Assembly (NCBI GenBank): GCA_002841275.1
Contig: PHET01000005.1
Span: 1 to 64,000 of the forward strand
Length of the DNA: 64,000 bases
Source: Actinobacteria bacterium HGW-Actinobacteria-7
Lineage (GTDB): Bacteria; Actinomycetota; Coriobacteriia; Anaerosomatales; PHET01
Direction of reading: 5' to 3'
Numbering within the stretch: the first letter of the stretch is position 1; each line of letters starts with the position of its first letter. Of the stretch, positions 24,697 through 34,831 are shown piece by piece. A program made the translations under genes and the position numbers. A model generated the notes under the pieces. The model did no database searches, was not told the origin of the DNA, and saw only the letters and a program-made list of their open reading frames with translations.

Positions 24697-26387
24697 ATGT
24701 CAGAGCCGGAAAGACGTGTGCACGCCGCGAACACCAATCGCAGCATCGGGATTGGAACTAGGGTGATCGACCGGGCCGCACGCCCACAGCAGTCTGGATC
24801 CGCACGACCGCTTCTCAGCGGTCTGCTTGTTACTGCCATAACGCTGGTTGGCGCCGCCCTGCGCATAGCCACCATCAACACCCGCAGCATGTGGCTTGAC
24901 GAGACCACCGCAATCCGACAGGCGTCGTGGAGCATCCCGGAGATGCTCGCGTGGATGGCGAACAACGTTCATCCGCCGCTCTTCCACACACTTCTGCACT
25001 ACTGGATTCGGGCAGTCGGGCGCTCCGAGGTCGACGTCCGTGCGTTCGCGGTGATGTGGGGCATCATCGCGATCCCGCTGATGTACTGGGCGGGGCGGAC
25101 GCTCTACGACCACCGGGTCGGAATCATCGCGTCTCTTGTACTCGCACTCTCGCCGTTCTTCATCTGGTACAGCCAGGAAGCACGGATGTACACGATGATG
25201 CTGGTCTTCTCGCTACTTGCGACCGTCGCACTGTGGAAGGCCCTCAACGGACACGGCCGCCGATGGTGGATCGTCTACGCGTTGGGCGCGGCCGCAGGCA
25301 TCATGACGCAGTACTTCTCGGCGTTCGTGCTGTTGGGACAGGCGTACTACGTCGTCACCCGGTCATCCCGCAAGTCTGCCGAGGCGCATGGCTCCGACAC
25401 CGAAGCTCCACGGAGCTGGCGCCGGATCGTGCCGACGCTGCGGGAGGTGCCGGAGCTGCGTTGGTGGCTCATCGCCAGCGCCGCAGCCATGCTCCCGTTG
25501 GTGTGGTGGCTCCCCCAGGTGCTTTCGCATCCGGAGCTCTTCCGCGGCACCAGCGGGGCGTTCAACTACGGGGGTGCGCCGCCCAAGCTGGGCATCTACT
25601 TCAACGAACTGATACTGATCCCCGTCGAGGCGATGTTTGGCTTCCACGCCGAGACGATCATGCGCAATCTCGTGTCGATGTGGCCGCTCCTCATCACCTT
25701 GGTGTTCATCTCGGCGGGGATGGCCAGACGCCTGTCGGGAAGCACTGCATATCTGGCCGCCACCGGCATCGGCGGTGCGGCTGCAATCGTGGCTTTGGGG
25801 CAATGGCAGCCGATCATCCTCGCTTCACCGCCGTGTCGGTTCCGCTGGTGATCCTGTTCGCGCGGTTCCTCTCGGATCTGAAACCGCGCCCGTTCCATCT
25901 ACTCGCCACGGCGCTTGTTCTGTTGAGCCTGGGCAGTTGGGCAGACCAGTCGTACAACCCGGATAACATAGTGAAATGGGACAACCGCCAGGCGATGTCG
26001 ATAGTGTCCAGCGGTTACCAGACCGGCGACACGATTCTGCTGATTCCCAACTTCGTCTCGTCGATTCCCGAGTACTATCTGCAGCCCGAGGCATACGCGA
26101 ACCTGCGCAAGGTGCCCTCGTTCGATGCTCACGGAAGACCGCGTAACACACCGGCCGAACTCGCTCAGGACCTCGAACGGCAGGTGGGACCGTCCTACCG
26201 CGTGTGGCTCGTGTCGACCTGGCAGGAGACCCCGCGTATCGCGCTGGACCGGGCACTCACGGCGAGGTGGCTTGTAAGCCAGAACTTCCGGGTCGTTCAG
26301 GACAACCCGCTACGGAAGATCCGCGTGACGCTGTACGAGACCGACCCCAATCGCGACTTCTTCATCAACCCGGGGGAGGCGCAATGA
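24697..26387 (+). pseudogene. GT39-like (protein mannosyltransferase/ArnT-type) membrane glycosyltransferase with -1 frameshift
   Basis: The first frame (24697-25820) encodes a polytopic lipid-linked-sugar glycosyltransferase: first luminal loop MWLDETTAIRQASW with the Asp-Glu catalytic pair, PPLFHTLLHYW, then about ten helices. Near 25819 the frame fails (stop at 25849) and similarity resumes one base back as PRFTAVSVPLVILFARF, continuing to a luminal C-terminal domain that stops at 26387. Restoring one C at 25818-25820 gives an uninterrupted protein of about 563 residues. A TATGCT -10 box ends eight bases before ATG 24697 with TTAACC sixteen bases upstream, suggesting a nearly leaderless transcript. 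The 3' end overlaps the next gene by ATGA, so it heads a three-gene polysaccharide operon. No slippery heptamer is visible, so a sequencing error or a real mutation is more likely than programmed shifting. Confidence 0.82.
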
Positions 26388-27859
26388 TCGAGATTCCCCG
26401 GGAACGTCGCGAGAGCTACTTGAGGAACTGCCGGATTCTGGCGGTCATCTCAACCGTTACTGCGCTCTTCTACCTGAAGTGGCTGCTGTTCGATGCTGTT
26501 CCCGAGAACACGGTTCTCTACTGGCTGCTGGTCCTCGCAGAGATCTTCAACATCGCGCAGGCTGCCGGATTCTGGTACACGATCTCCATGCAGCGGTGGC
26601 ACGATCCAGAGGTCCCGAACTTCTCGGCCTCTCGCGAGAGCGTCGACATCTTCATCACCGTGATGGGCGAGCCGATGGAGGTAGTGGAGAAGACGATCCA
26701 CGCTGCGAGAGCTGTCCGTCACCCACGCGCCAAGGTCTGGGTCCTCGACGACGGGAACAGCGATGAGCTGCGTCACTTCGCCCAATGGCACAAGGTGGGA
26801 TACCTCACACGCAGCGATCACAGCGGCGCGAAGGCAGGCAACATCAACCACGCCTTGAAGCGAACCTCCGGTACCTACTTCGCGATATTCGACGCCGACC
26901 AGGCCGCCTACCCCGAGTTCCTGGAAGCCACCATGGCGGCGTTCGATGACCCCACGGTCGCGTTCGTCCAGACGCCGCAGGTCTATCACAACCGTGTTGA
27001 GAATCGCGTAGCGGCCGGTGCCCACGACCAGCAGGCGTTGTTCTACGGCCCGATACTCCGGGGAAAGGACGGCTGCGACGCGGTCTTCTCCTGCGGCACC
27101 AACGTGGTGTACCGCCGGTCTGCCATCGACGCCATCGGTGGTCTGCCAGAAGACTCGATCACCGAGGACCTCAGAGGCTCGCTGCTGCTCATCAAGCAGG
27201 AGTACACGTCGGTCTACGTATCGAAAGTGCTCGCCGAAGGCTTGGGACCACTGGACGTGCAGTCCTACTTCTCGCAACAGTTCCGTTGGGGGCGGGGCGG
27301 GCTTGAGATCCTTTTCAAACGCAAGCCCTATTCCAGCAAGCTGTCGTTCAGACAGGGGCTCCAGTACTCCCTGAGCTTCATCTACTGGTTCACCGGCTGG
27401 GCTTATCTGGTCTACCTCGTGCTGCCGGTCGCATTCCTCACCGCCGGCCTGCGTCCGGTCCAGATCCCCAACGAGTACCCTGCCCACTTCCTCCCCTACG
27501 TGACGAGTGCGCTGGCGACGATCATCTACGCCTCGGACTTCCAGATCCGCTTCGACGCGCTGTGGTTCACTCTCGCGTCGTTCCCGGTACACGCTGCTGC
27601 GCTGCTCTCGACCTTCTTTGGCAAGGCAGCCGCGTTCGTCGTCACCCCCAAGCACAAGTCCCGCATGACATTGAGACCCGTCATCATCCATATCGTTGTC
27701 ATCACGATACTGTTTGGCGCAGCAATCTACGGCACCCTCACCGAGGGAGCGATACCCTCCGTGTTGAACAACGTGGCGTGGGCCATTGCACACATCGTCC
27801 TGCTCCAGGGCTTTGTCCGCCTGACCCTGGAACCCGAGCGGCCTAGGACCGGTGACTGA
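26384..27859 (+). CDS. BcsA-like processive family 2 glycosyltransferase
   Basis: A 491-residue membrane enzyme. Two N-terminal helices (about 20-70), a cytosolic GT2 domain with LDDGNSDE, DADQAAYP, ITEDL and QQFRWGRG (the D, DxD, TED and QxxRW motifs of cellulose-synthase-type processive enzymes), then about five C-terminal helices. It lacks a PilZ domain, unlike BcsA, so c-di-GMP control would act elsewhere. It probably polymerises and exports a beta-linked glycan. Its start overlaps the stop of the GT39-like gene and its stop overlaps the GH26 lipoprotein start by one base, so the three are one translationally coupled operon. Confidence 0.92.
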   Translation: MIEIPRERRESYLRNCRILAVISTVTALFYLKWLLFDAVPENTVLYWLLVLAEIFNIAQAAGFWYTISMQRWHDPEVPNFSASRESVDIFITVMGEPMEVVEKTIHAARAVRHPRAKVWVLDDGNSDELRHFAQWHKVGYLTRSDHSGAKAGNINHALKRTSGTYFAIFDADQAAYPEFLEATMAAFDDPTVAFVQTPQVYHNRVENRVAAGAHDQQALFYGPILRGKDGCDAVFSCGTNVVYRRSAIDAIGGLPEDSITEDLRGSLLLIKQEYTSVYVSKVLAEGLGPLDVQSYFSQQFRWGRGGLEILFKRKPYSSKLSFRQGLQYSLSFIYWFTGWAYLVYLVLPVAFLTAGLRPVQIPNEYPAHFLPYVTSALATIIYASDFQIRFDALWFTLASFPVHAAALLSTFFGKAAAFVVTPKHKSRMTLRPVIIHIVVITILFGAAIYGTLTEGAIPSVLNNVAWAIAHIVLLQGFVRLTLEPERPRTGD

Positions 27860-29043
27860 TGATGCGTCGAGCCCTCACCCCTCTTGCACTTGTCATGCTG
27901 GGAGCGCTGTTCGTCAGCGCAGGGATGCTCGCTGGATGCAACGTCCCGGACCCGTATACCCCCACCTCTAGCGTGGTGCTCACCGAGACCTCCACACCGT
28001 TTCCGGCCAGCGGTGCGCTTCCGGTCGCCAGCAAGGTCACGCCGCCAGCGCAGGGGGCATACCTCGGCGCCTACCTGCCTCCCGCGCCGTTCCCACTGGA
28101 CCGCGTGGACGTGCACCAGAAGGAAACGGGCAAGTCTTCGGCCATCATCATGTGGTTCCAGCCCTGGCAGCCGGGCAATCGGTCGAATGTGGACACCGCC
28201 GCGATTATCGCGATCATGCGCCGCGGCAAGGTTCCCATGATCACATGGGAACCGTGGGACCCCGGCAACAACGCACGGTTTGTCGTAGACCCCGGCGAGC
28301 AGGTTTCCTACCGGCTGGCGAACATCAACGCGGGTGTCTACGACGAGTACATAACGCAGTGGGCCGGGAGCCTGCGAGCGATCGGTGGGCCCATCATGCT
28401 GCGCCCGATGCACGAGATGAACGGAAACTGGTACCCCTGGTCGGGAACGACCAACGGCAACAAGCCGAGCGACTTCGTGAAGGCGTGGAAGCACATCCAC
28501 GACATCTTCGTCCGAGAAGGTGCCACCAACGTCACCTGGGTGTGGTCCATCAACCACGAGAGCGTTCCCCGCAGCGTCGAGAACACCTACTCCGCATACT
28601 ATCCCGGTGACGCCTACGTCGACTGGACGGCGATCAGCGGCTTCAACCGCGGCACCTCACAGGCTGATTCGAAGTGGATCTCGTTTCGGGACATGTACCG
28701 GGCCCCGCTCTCCTACCTTCGCGGCGTAGGCAAGCCGATCTGCATCTCGGAGATTTCAACGCTGGGTAGGCCCACAGCACGTGCTGCTTGGATAGCCGAC
28801 GCCTACAAAGAGATACAGCTCTCGCCCGAGATCAAGGCCGTGGTCTACTTCGATTCAGAGGAACAGACCACAGAGCCTCAGGACTGGCGCATCGAGACTT
28901 CGAGCGAGGCTCTAGCTGCGTACTCGACCTCGGTCGCCCCGCAGTACTTCATCGGGACACCACCAACCGAGCTCCTCGATTGGGCCAACGCCCTGAGCAT
29001 ACCTCAGTGGCGCTACCTGACCGCATTCGACCCGCTCTACTGA
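27859..29043 (+). CDS. GH26-type glycanase lipoprotein
   Basis: A 394-residue lipoprotein: hydrophobic signal with lipobox MLAGC (Cys about 27), a Ser/Thr/Pro-rich spacer to about residue 65, then a GH26 TIM barrel with HEMNGNWYPW (acid/base) and ICISEIST (nucleophile region). It shares the active-site blocks with the secreted protein at 23155-24423 but has no Ig domain. Coupled to a BcsA-like synthase, it is likely to trim or release the polymer at the cell surface, as BcsZ does for cellulose. The substrate is unknown; mannan is only the family default. Confidence 0.88.
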   Translation: MMRRALTPLALVMLGALFVSAGMLAGCNVPDPYTPTSSVVLTETSTPFPASGALPVASKVTPPAQGAYLGAYLPPAPFPLDRVDVHQKETGKSSAIIMWFQPWQPGNRSNVDTAAIIAIMRRGKVPMITWEPWDPGNNARFVVDPGEQVSYRLANINAGVYDEYITQWAGSLRAIGGPIMLRPMHEMNGNWYPWSGTTNGNKPSDFVKAWKHIHDIFVREGATNVTWVWSINHESVPRSVENTYSAYYPGDAYVDWTAISGFNRGTSQADSKWISFRDMYRAPLSYLRGVGKPICISEISTLGRPTARAAWIADAYKEIQLSPEIKAVVYFDSEEQTTEPQDWRIETSSEALAAYSTSVAPQYFIGTPPTELLDWANALSIPQWRYLTAFDPLY

Positions 29044-29044
29044 T

Positions 29045-29881
29045 TCACACCTGGGAGACGCGACCCAGTCGGAATCCCGCCCGATTCACAGCTTCGCGAG
29101 AGTCCGGGCTCGCCAACACCGCGAGCTCCTCTTCACGCGAGCACACCAGACGGTTCGCGACATGAGACTGCAGCTCCATGAACTCGGCGTCGACGTGTCC
29201 GGGGTGGACAACGAACTCCACCCGGCTGCCGCGGGCGCTCCGCAGGATGCGTTCCAACGCCGCATCATCGATGGGAGGATACGTCACACCGACAGTCGAG
29301 TCTGATGTCGAAATGCCGTGCCGGTGGGCTACGCCCGCGTTTCTCGCCGAGAAGACCCCCAGCATGAGTGGGATGGGCTTGGCACCGAGGGGCTCACGGA
29401 CCGTGCGTACCTCAGGAATACCGAACTCGACGGCCAGCTTGCAGACGACGTCGAACATCGACGGCCACAGATGGAGATGCTTCTCGCTGTCGAGGTGGGC
29501 CGGAGTCAACCCCGCGGCCAGTACATGCTGGATCTGAGCCCGGAGTTCCGCCTCCACCTGCGCGAGGTCGAAGCGCCCTCTGACCAGCCGGCCCACGATC
29601 TCCTGCCACGAGCCGAGGAGCTTCCCATCCGGCCCGACAAGTGTCGGGATCTTCTCGGCGGGCAGAATCGTGTTGCCTCGGTAGATGTTCAGATGCATGC
29701 CGATGCCCAGCGTGGGCGTCGCCTTGGCCAGCTCGACCGCATGCTCGAACGCCCATCCGGTAGCCAGAATGCTGGTGCGCGTCACGATGCCGGTTTGGTG
29801 GCACTCGACGATTCCCTCGTTGACGCTATGCGACCAGCCGAAGTCGTCAGCGTTGACCACCAGTTCTCTGTCCGCCGCCAT
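29045..29881 (-). CDS. ChbG/YdjC-family carbohydrate deacetylase
   Basis: A 278-residue enzyme with the family start LVVNADDFGWSHSVNEGI (metal-binding Asp), THL-like strand GIGMHLN, DSEKHLHLWP (second metal His pair) and EFVVHPGH near the end. Members remove N-acetyl or other groups from chito-oligosaccharides or lipid-linked sugars using a divalent metal. It begins a minus-strand stretch with the flippase and DPM1-like gene; the flippase stop is 4 bases upstream, so they are probably co-transcribed. It converges with the GH26 lipoprotein gene with one base between stops. Confidence 0.9.
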   Translation of the reverse strand: MAADRELVVNADDFGWSHSVNEGIVECHQTGIVTRTSILATGWAFEHAVELAKATPTLGIGMHLNIYRGNTILPAEKIPTLVGPDGKLLGSWQEIVGRLVRGRFDLAQVEAELRAQIQHVLAAGLTPAHLDSEKHLHLWPSMFDVVCKLAVEFGIPEVRTVREPLGAKPIPLMLGVFSARNAGVAHRHGISTSDSTVGVTYPPIDDAALERILRSARGSRVEFVVHPGHVDAEFMELQSHVANRLVCSREEELAVLASPDSREAVNRAGFRLGRVSQV

Positions 29882-29884
29882 CCG

Positions 29885-31336
29885 CTACCTTCCTAACGCC
29901 GCGCGCATCGCGGCCATGTCTCTCACGCTGAACTCACGCAGAATCCATAACAGGCCGAAGTAGGCGATGCACACCACCGGCAAGGCTATGACCACCGTGA
30001 GCGGCGAGAGCGGCAACATCGCGAGCGCACCACCCACTAGCGCGGCGGCAACCAGTGCCCGCACGAGCGTCGCCAACGGTCGCCAGCCCACTGACGAGCG
30101 AAGCAGAACGACCGCAACAGCCGCCCCTCCCAACATGCTCAGTGCGGTGGCAGCGGCGGCACCGTCTATGCCGTAGCGGCGAGCGGCCAGCGCGACAAGA
30201 ACTCCCTCGACCACGACCATCACCCCCAGCAGGGTCAGGGCCGCCGTGCGCCGATCGCGCGCCATCAGGATCTCGGCACACGTAGCGTGAATCGTCCTGC
30301 CGGTCCCCGCGAGCATCAGCAACGCAACGGGGAGGTACGCGCGGAGAAACGCCGCCGAGTAGATCAACTCGATGACGTGGCGCCCTGCTGCGGCGATGAA
30401 CGCCACAGCGAGCACCGTGACGATCACGGCGGTCCGTATCGACTGAGTGGTGTAGTCGTCCGCCAGGTCGCCCTCGCCCTGCGCACGAGCGCTGCTGATG
30501 GACGGAAAGATCACGCGGTTGAGCCCCAGAAAGAGGAAGACCGGAATCTCGGCGAGTACGGTCGCTGAGGCGTAGAAGCCCACGTGTTCCGCGGAGGGAA
30601 CGACGGCGGAGACGATCCACAGGTCCACATACTGGGCGACCCCCTGAATGAGGCTCAGTGCGAGAAACGGCATTGATGCGAGCACCATCCACCGCAGCGT
30701 GGGCCAGAGCGCCGAGAACCGCTCGCGCGCGCCACCCAGCATGGAGTACATCGCCACAAGGCCTGCGAGCGATGACAGAGCGTTGCCCACGAGCGCACCC
30801 TGTATGCCCAGGCCCGCCCACACGAACCCAGCGATGAACGCCGCTTTGGCCGATGCGTACACGATCCATGCCACGCCTTGCTTCGCGTAGCGCTGCCGAC
30901 CCAACACGATCGAAGACGCCGCCATGAAGACCGCGTAGAGCGGCACATCGAGGGCAGCGATGCGGATCAGGGGGGTGAGCTGCACATTTCCCAAAGCGAG
31001 TGCGATGGGTCCGGCCGCCACCTGCGCGGCAAGAAAGACCACCAGCGACACGATGATCTGGCCCAGATAGACGGACCGGCTCAGATGAGGCGCCTCGTCG
31101 GGCGATTCGCTGAGGGCCTTCGTGGTGACTTTCACCAGCGCGGATGCCACGAATATCTCGACCCAGCTCAGGACCGAGAGAACAACGGTCCATTCACCGA
31201 ACAGCGTGGGGCCTAGGGCACGGGCAAGATAGGCGTAGAGCAGGAAGGCCGTGACCAGGTGCCAGCCCTGCCCCGCCATGCCGAGAAGGGAGCCACGCGC
31301 CACTTCTCTGGACAACCCGGCCTCCTGCGGTCGCAA
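29885..31336 (-). CDS. Polysaccharide flippase (Wzx/MOP superfamily)
   Basis: A 483-residue membrane protein with about 12-14 helices and the polysaccharide-biosynthesis transporter pattern: N-terminal GSLLGMAGQGWHLVTAFLLYAYLARALGPTLFGEW, then paired helices and a C-terminal extension. It would move lipid-linked sugars across the membrane for the local polysaccharide pathway. It lies between the deacetylase and the DPM1-like glycosyltransferase in the same direction. Confidence 0.88.
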   Translation of the reverse strand: MRPQEAGLSREVARGSLLGMAGQGWHLVTAFLLYAYLARALGPTLFGEWTVVLSVLSWVEIFVASALVKVTTKALSESPDEAPHLSRSVYLGQIIVSLVVFLAAQVAAGPIALALGNVQLTPLIRIAALDVPLYAVFMAASSIVLGRQRYAKQGVAWIVYASAKAAFIAGFVWAGLGIQGALVGNALSSLAGLVAMYSMLGGARERFSALWPTLRWMVLASMPFLALSLIQGVAQYVDLWIVSAVVPSAEHVGFYASATVLAEIPVFLFLGLNRVIFPSISSARAQGEGDLADDYTTQSIRTAVIVTVLAVAFIAAAGRHVIELIYSAAFLRAYLPVALLMLAGTGRTIHATCAEILMARDRRTAALTLLGVMVVVEGVLVALAARRYGIDGAAAATALSMLGGAAVAVVLLRSSVGWRPLATLVRALVAAALVGGALAMLPLSPLTVVIALPVVCIAYFGLLWILREFSVRDMAAMRAALGR

Positions 31337-31425
31337 TCTACTGTGAGCACATCATACCTGCTTGGAGCAGCGCTCAAGGGGGCTCTGCGACACAGCTGAT
31401 GTACGAGCGACGTTCCGGCTGGCGA

Positions 31426-32502
31426 TCAGATAGAGAGATCGTGGTTGCGCCGCTCCACGCGGGTGTTAGGACCCACCATGAGCGACGAGCGCCGATCGAC
31501 GTGCATGACCTGCGACACCTTCATAAGTCCCGAACTGTCGCGGCCCAAGTTGTTGATCATCTCGGCGATCAGACCCACCACCAACAGCTGGATCCCGACG
31601 CCGCCGAACCCGGCTGCCACAAGGACCATCGGAATGACATAGGAACTCATGCCCACCGCCAGTGACGCATACAACGCGCCACCAAGCGACAGAGTCGCGA
31701 ACCCGAAGGAAACCGCGCCGGCGGAGCCAAAGAGGTGCAGGGGCTTCTCGGCATATCCTGAGAGGAACAGTGCGGTGAGGTAGTCGAGCGCGCCGCGCAA
31801 ATAGCGCTCGAACCCGTACTTGGAGTGGCCGTTGGTGCGCGGCAGGCTCTCAACAGGAACTTCGGCGACCGTGTAGCCGGCACGAGCGGCAAGAACGATG
31901 AAGAACCGGTGCAGCTCTCCGTAGCCGTAATGGATGATGTCGCGCGCAGCGTTCTGGCGGAACACCTTCAGGCCAGCGTTCATGTCGTGGAGCTGAACGC
32001 CTGTTGTGGAGCGCACCACGAAGTTGAAGACCTTCGATGGGATTCGTCTTTCGAGCGGATCGCGACGAATGACCTTATACGCCGAGACGACGTCGTAGCC
32101 CTCACGCGCTTTGTCGATCAGACGCACGATATCGTGTGGGTCGTACTGCATATCCGCGTCAGAGGTGACGATCAACTCGCCACGGGCGTAGACGAAGCCG
32201 TTGGCCAAGGCGCTGGCTTTGCCGTAGTTGCGCCGATGCCTGATCGCCCGAACGCGCCCGTCCTTGGTCCCTAACAGGTTGATTCTCAGCCACGTATCAT
32301 CGGTCGAGCCATCATCGACGAAGAGTATCTCGTAGGACATGTCGAGCGGATCGAGCACCTGGAGGATCTGCTTGTAGGAGCCCTCTATGTTCTCGCCCTC
32401 GTTGTAGGCGGGAAAGATGACGGTCACATCGACCGGGCATTCGGGCGCACCCAGGCCCATGGCCAGGTCCATCCTTCTATCGGTGCTCGGCGTCTGCATC
32501 AT
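31426..32502 (-). CDS. DPM1/GtrB-like family 2 glycosyltransferase
   Basis: A 358-residue enzyme: GT2 domain with VIFPAYNEGENI, VDDGSTDDT, TSDADMQYDP and RRNYGKASALANGF, then two C-terminal membrane helices (about 245-315). This is the layout of polyprenyl-phosphate mannose/glucose synthases, which make the lipid-linked donor used by GT39-type enzymes such as the one at 24697. It is first in the minus-strand group with flippase and deacetylase. A TATACT box at 32559-32564 upstream may be its promoter, but no -35 was found. Confidence 0.9.
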   Translation of the reverse strand: MMQTPSTDRRMDLAMGLGAPECPVDVTVIFPAYNEGENIEGSYKQILQVLDPLDMSYEILFVDDGSTDDTWLRINLLGTKDGRVRAIRHRRNYGKASALANGFVYARGELIVTSDADMQYDPHDIVRLIDKAREGYDVVSAYKVIRRDPLERRIPSKVFNFVVRSTTGVQLHDMNAGLKVFRQNAARDIIHYGYGELHRFFIVLAARAGYTVAEVPVESLPRTNGHSKYGFERYLRGALDYLTALFLSGYAEKPLHLFGSAGAVSFGFATLSLGGALYASLAVGMSSYVIPMVLVAAGFGGVGIQLLVVGLIAEMINNLGRDSSGLMKVSQVMHVDRRSSLMVGPNTRVERRNHDLSI

Positions 32503-32682
32503 CTCTCACTCTCGCGATATACCTGAACTGACCGAACAGGCATTCGGTACGAAACATCAGTATACGACTAGCAGTTGCATATAGGCGACTCACCCATTCC
32601 TATCGGCTGCATTGGGAAGATGCTTGAACTGAGCCCGACTGCATAGTCGCAGTGCGGTGCTGGCGCCGGAGCGCCGAGCCGG

Positions 32683-34722
32683 TCAGACCAAGTCGCGCGG
32701 TATCGTCGAACTCCATGTTCGTCCGAAGACCGGCGCACCATCTTCAAAGGCCTCCAGCGAATCGCTCACGTGGAACGTGTCCGCATCACAACTCATCTCA
32801 CTCACCGTTCGCACGCGGATGCTCCAGCCTTCTCGCACTAGTTCGAATGCGCGCTCACAGCGCACCCGGGCCGAAAGCGGATCGTCTGTCTCCACGGTCC
32901 AGCTATCGGTGTTGATCTCCGTGTCGCGAGTTCCGGTCGCAGCGAAGATCTGCTCACGCACCTCCACGTCGGTCATCACGACAGCGCCCGGGATGGCGCC
33001 TTGCTCGATCACACGCGAGCGGGACGAGCGTTCGCCGAACAGTTCGAGCGGCGTCGCCATCTCGGGCGCTCCGAACTCCGGTGCAGGCAGCGTCTCGGCG
33101 CCGGGATCGTTAAGCGGCAGTACGATGTGGCTCGAACCGTCTGCGAACACGGAAAGGCAGACCGGTTCCGGGGACGGCCACGCGCTTGGCCAATACGTCG
33201 GCGACAGCGCGAGCCTTAGGCGATGGCTGGCTGGTACCGCCTGCGCGATGACGTTGAGACCGAACTCGACGTGGTAACGCGTGCCCGGCTCGAGCGGCTC
33301 CGGACTCTCGTCTCCGTCGCGATGCGTGAGGTTCAGCATGCCCCATGTCACGAGCGTCGATGTCCCGTCAGGCGCCACATCGCACAGCCGCGCCGCCACG
33401 AGCGCCAGCGGGCGGTCGGCGGCGACGTCCAGACTCACCACTACGGTGCCCAGCAACTCGATATGCCGATCCAGCGGCTCCGAGTCGAACACCAGCGACT
33501 TCGCGTCATCGGCCTGCTGGTCGCCCGGCAGCTCGGCTGCCATCCCGTTCGCGCACCACACGCCCTGTGTGAACCCCGTACGCTGGTCGCCGACGACCAC
33601 CAGCGGATCGGCCGTGAAGACGTCCGCCGCTCCGAGCCCACCGTCAGCCAGCACCAGAAGCGAGCCATCAGCGCCCAGGGCCCAGCGCTCGGTGCCAACA
33701 GATGCGAGCGGCCAACCGTCGCCCGCGATCCAGCGCCCTGGCCGAACCGAGTAGTCGGTCGCGGGAGGCACCGGCTCTTGCATCCACACGCTCATCAGCG
33801 GCTCGGCATCGATTCCGTTGTCGATGCCCTTCAGATGGCGGTCGAACCAGCGGACGCACTCCTGCAGGAATCCAATCGCGGGTTCAGGCTGACCGCGGTA
33901 CGGCAGAATGTGCTTCCACGGGCCGATGAGGCCCTTGCGCGGGCAGCTCAACCGCTCGATGAGCCGTGGAACCGCGTTGGTGTAAGCGTCGGCCCAGCCA
34001 CCCACCGCGTACACCGCGGCTTCGATCGCGCCGTACTCCTCGGCCACCGAGCCCTGCTTCCAGAACTCGTCGTAGCGCTGGTGCGTAAGCCACGCATCGA
34101 TGTAGGGAGGGGTGCGTTCGAGCCGGTCGAGCCAGACGGCCCGCCAGTCGTCCCGGAAACGCGGGTCCGGAGGCAGCGCGGAGATGGCGCGCATCGACGA
34201 GGCCCACTTCAGCAGGTCGCTACCCAGCACACAGCCGCCCTGATAGTGGCAGTCGTCCCTGTAGCGGTCGTCAGTGGAGTAGGCGGTGACGACGGCTCCC
34301 AGCGCGGGCGGCCTGCGCGCAGCGATCTGCAGCCCGTTGAAGCCTCCCCACGAGTAGCCGATCATGCCCACTCGCCCGCTGCACCAGGGCTGCTCGGCGA
34401 TCCAGGCGATGACTTCGAGAGCGTCGTCCTGCTCCTGCTTGAGGTACTCGTCGTAGAGGATCCCATCGGAGTCGCCCGCCCCGCGCATGTCCACACGCAC
34501 CGCCGCATAGCCAAAGCCGGCGAAGTACGGATGTCGCGTGGAGTCCTGCCAGGCGGTGCCGTCGTCCTTGCGGTACGGAAGGTATTCGAGCACTGCGGGC
34601 ACCGTGTGCTCGAGCGAACCTTCTGGCAGCCACAGCCGTACGGCAAGCCGCGCGCCGTCCTCGAGCGTGATCCACGCATTCTCGATCTCGTGGACCGCGA
34701 AGGGGAAGTCAGTCCGGATCAT
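32683..34722 (-). CDS. CocE/NonD-family alpha/beta hydrolase
   Basis: A 679-residue X-Pro dipeptidyl-peptidase (S15) type hydrolase: catalytic Ser in GYSWGGFNG near 125, the DMRGAGDSDG oxyanion region, GPWKHILPYRG carrying the catalytic His near 270, and a C-terminal jelly-roll domain. Family members cleave acyl bonds such as cocaine esters, glutaryl amides or X-Pro peptides. It has no signal peptide, so it acts in the cytoplasm. It stands alone, about 180 bases from the glycosyltransferase and 108 bases downstream of hgcB, in the same direction. Substrate unknown. Confidence 0.88.
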   Translation of the reverse strand: MIRTDFPFAVHEIENAWITLEDGARLAVRLWLPEGSLEHTVPAVLEYLPYRKDDGTAWQDSTRHPYFAGFGYAAVRVDMRGAGDSDGILYDEYLKQEQDDALEVIAWIAEQPWCSGRVGMIGYSWGGFNGLQIAARRPPALGAVVTAYSTDDRYRDDCHYQGGCVLGSDLLKWASSMRAISALPPDPRFRDDWRAVWLDRLERTPPYIDAWLTHQRYDEFWKQGSVAEEYGAIEAAVYAVGGWADAYTNAVPRLIERLSCPRKGLIGPWKHILPYRGQPEPAIGFLQECVRWFDRHLKGIDNGIDAEPLMSVWMQEPVPPATDYSVRPGRWIAGDGWPLASVGTERWALGADGSLLVLADGGLGAADVFTADPLVVVGDQRTGFTQGVWCANGMAAELPGDQQADDAKSLVFDSEPLDRHIELLGTVVVSLDVAADRPLALVAARLCDVAPDGTSTLVTWGMLNLTHRDGDESPEPLEPGTRYHVEFGLNVIAQAVPASHRLRLALSPTYWPSAWPSPEPVCLSVFADGSSHIVLPLNDPGAETLPAPEFGAPEMATPLELFGERSSRSRVIEQGAIPGAVVMTDVEVREQIFAATGTRDTEINTDSWTVETDDPLSARVRCERAFELVREGWSIRVRTVSEMSCDADTFHVSDSLEAFEDGAPVFGRTWSSTIPRDLV

Positions 34723-34831
34723 GTGCAGCTCCCGGGTTCGCAGGCAGTATCGCGGGCATCACCTTTAAGGATTCCCCGTCCGCGCCCCAAACCAACCCAG
34801 CTCGCCGGCAACCGCCGAGAAGACCGCGACT

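Noticed and set aside
24927-25818. Alternative long frame over the first part of the GT39-like gene
   Set aside because: Only its portion after 25819 is GT39-like; the earlier part is Arg/His-rich out-of-frame translation.
25800-25860. Programmed frameshift in the GT39-like gene
   Set aside because: No slippery heptamer, downstream pseudoknot or internal Shine-Dalgarno is visible at the shift; an indel explains it.
32559-32564. TATACT as promoter of the DPM1-like gene
   Set aside because: No -35 element stands at 16-18 bases, so it is mentioned with the gene and not listed as a promoter.
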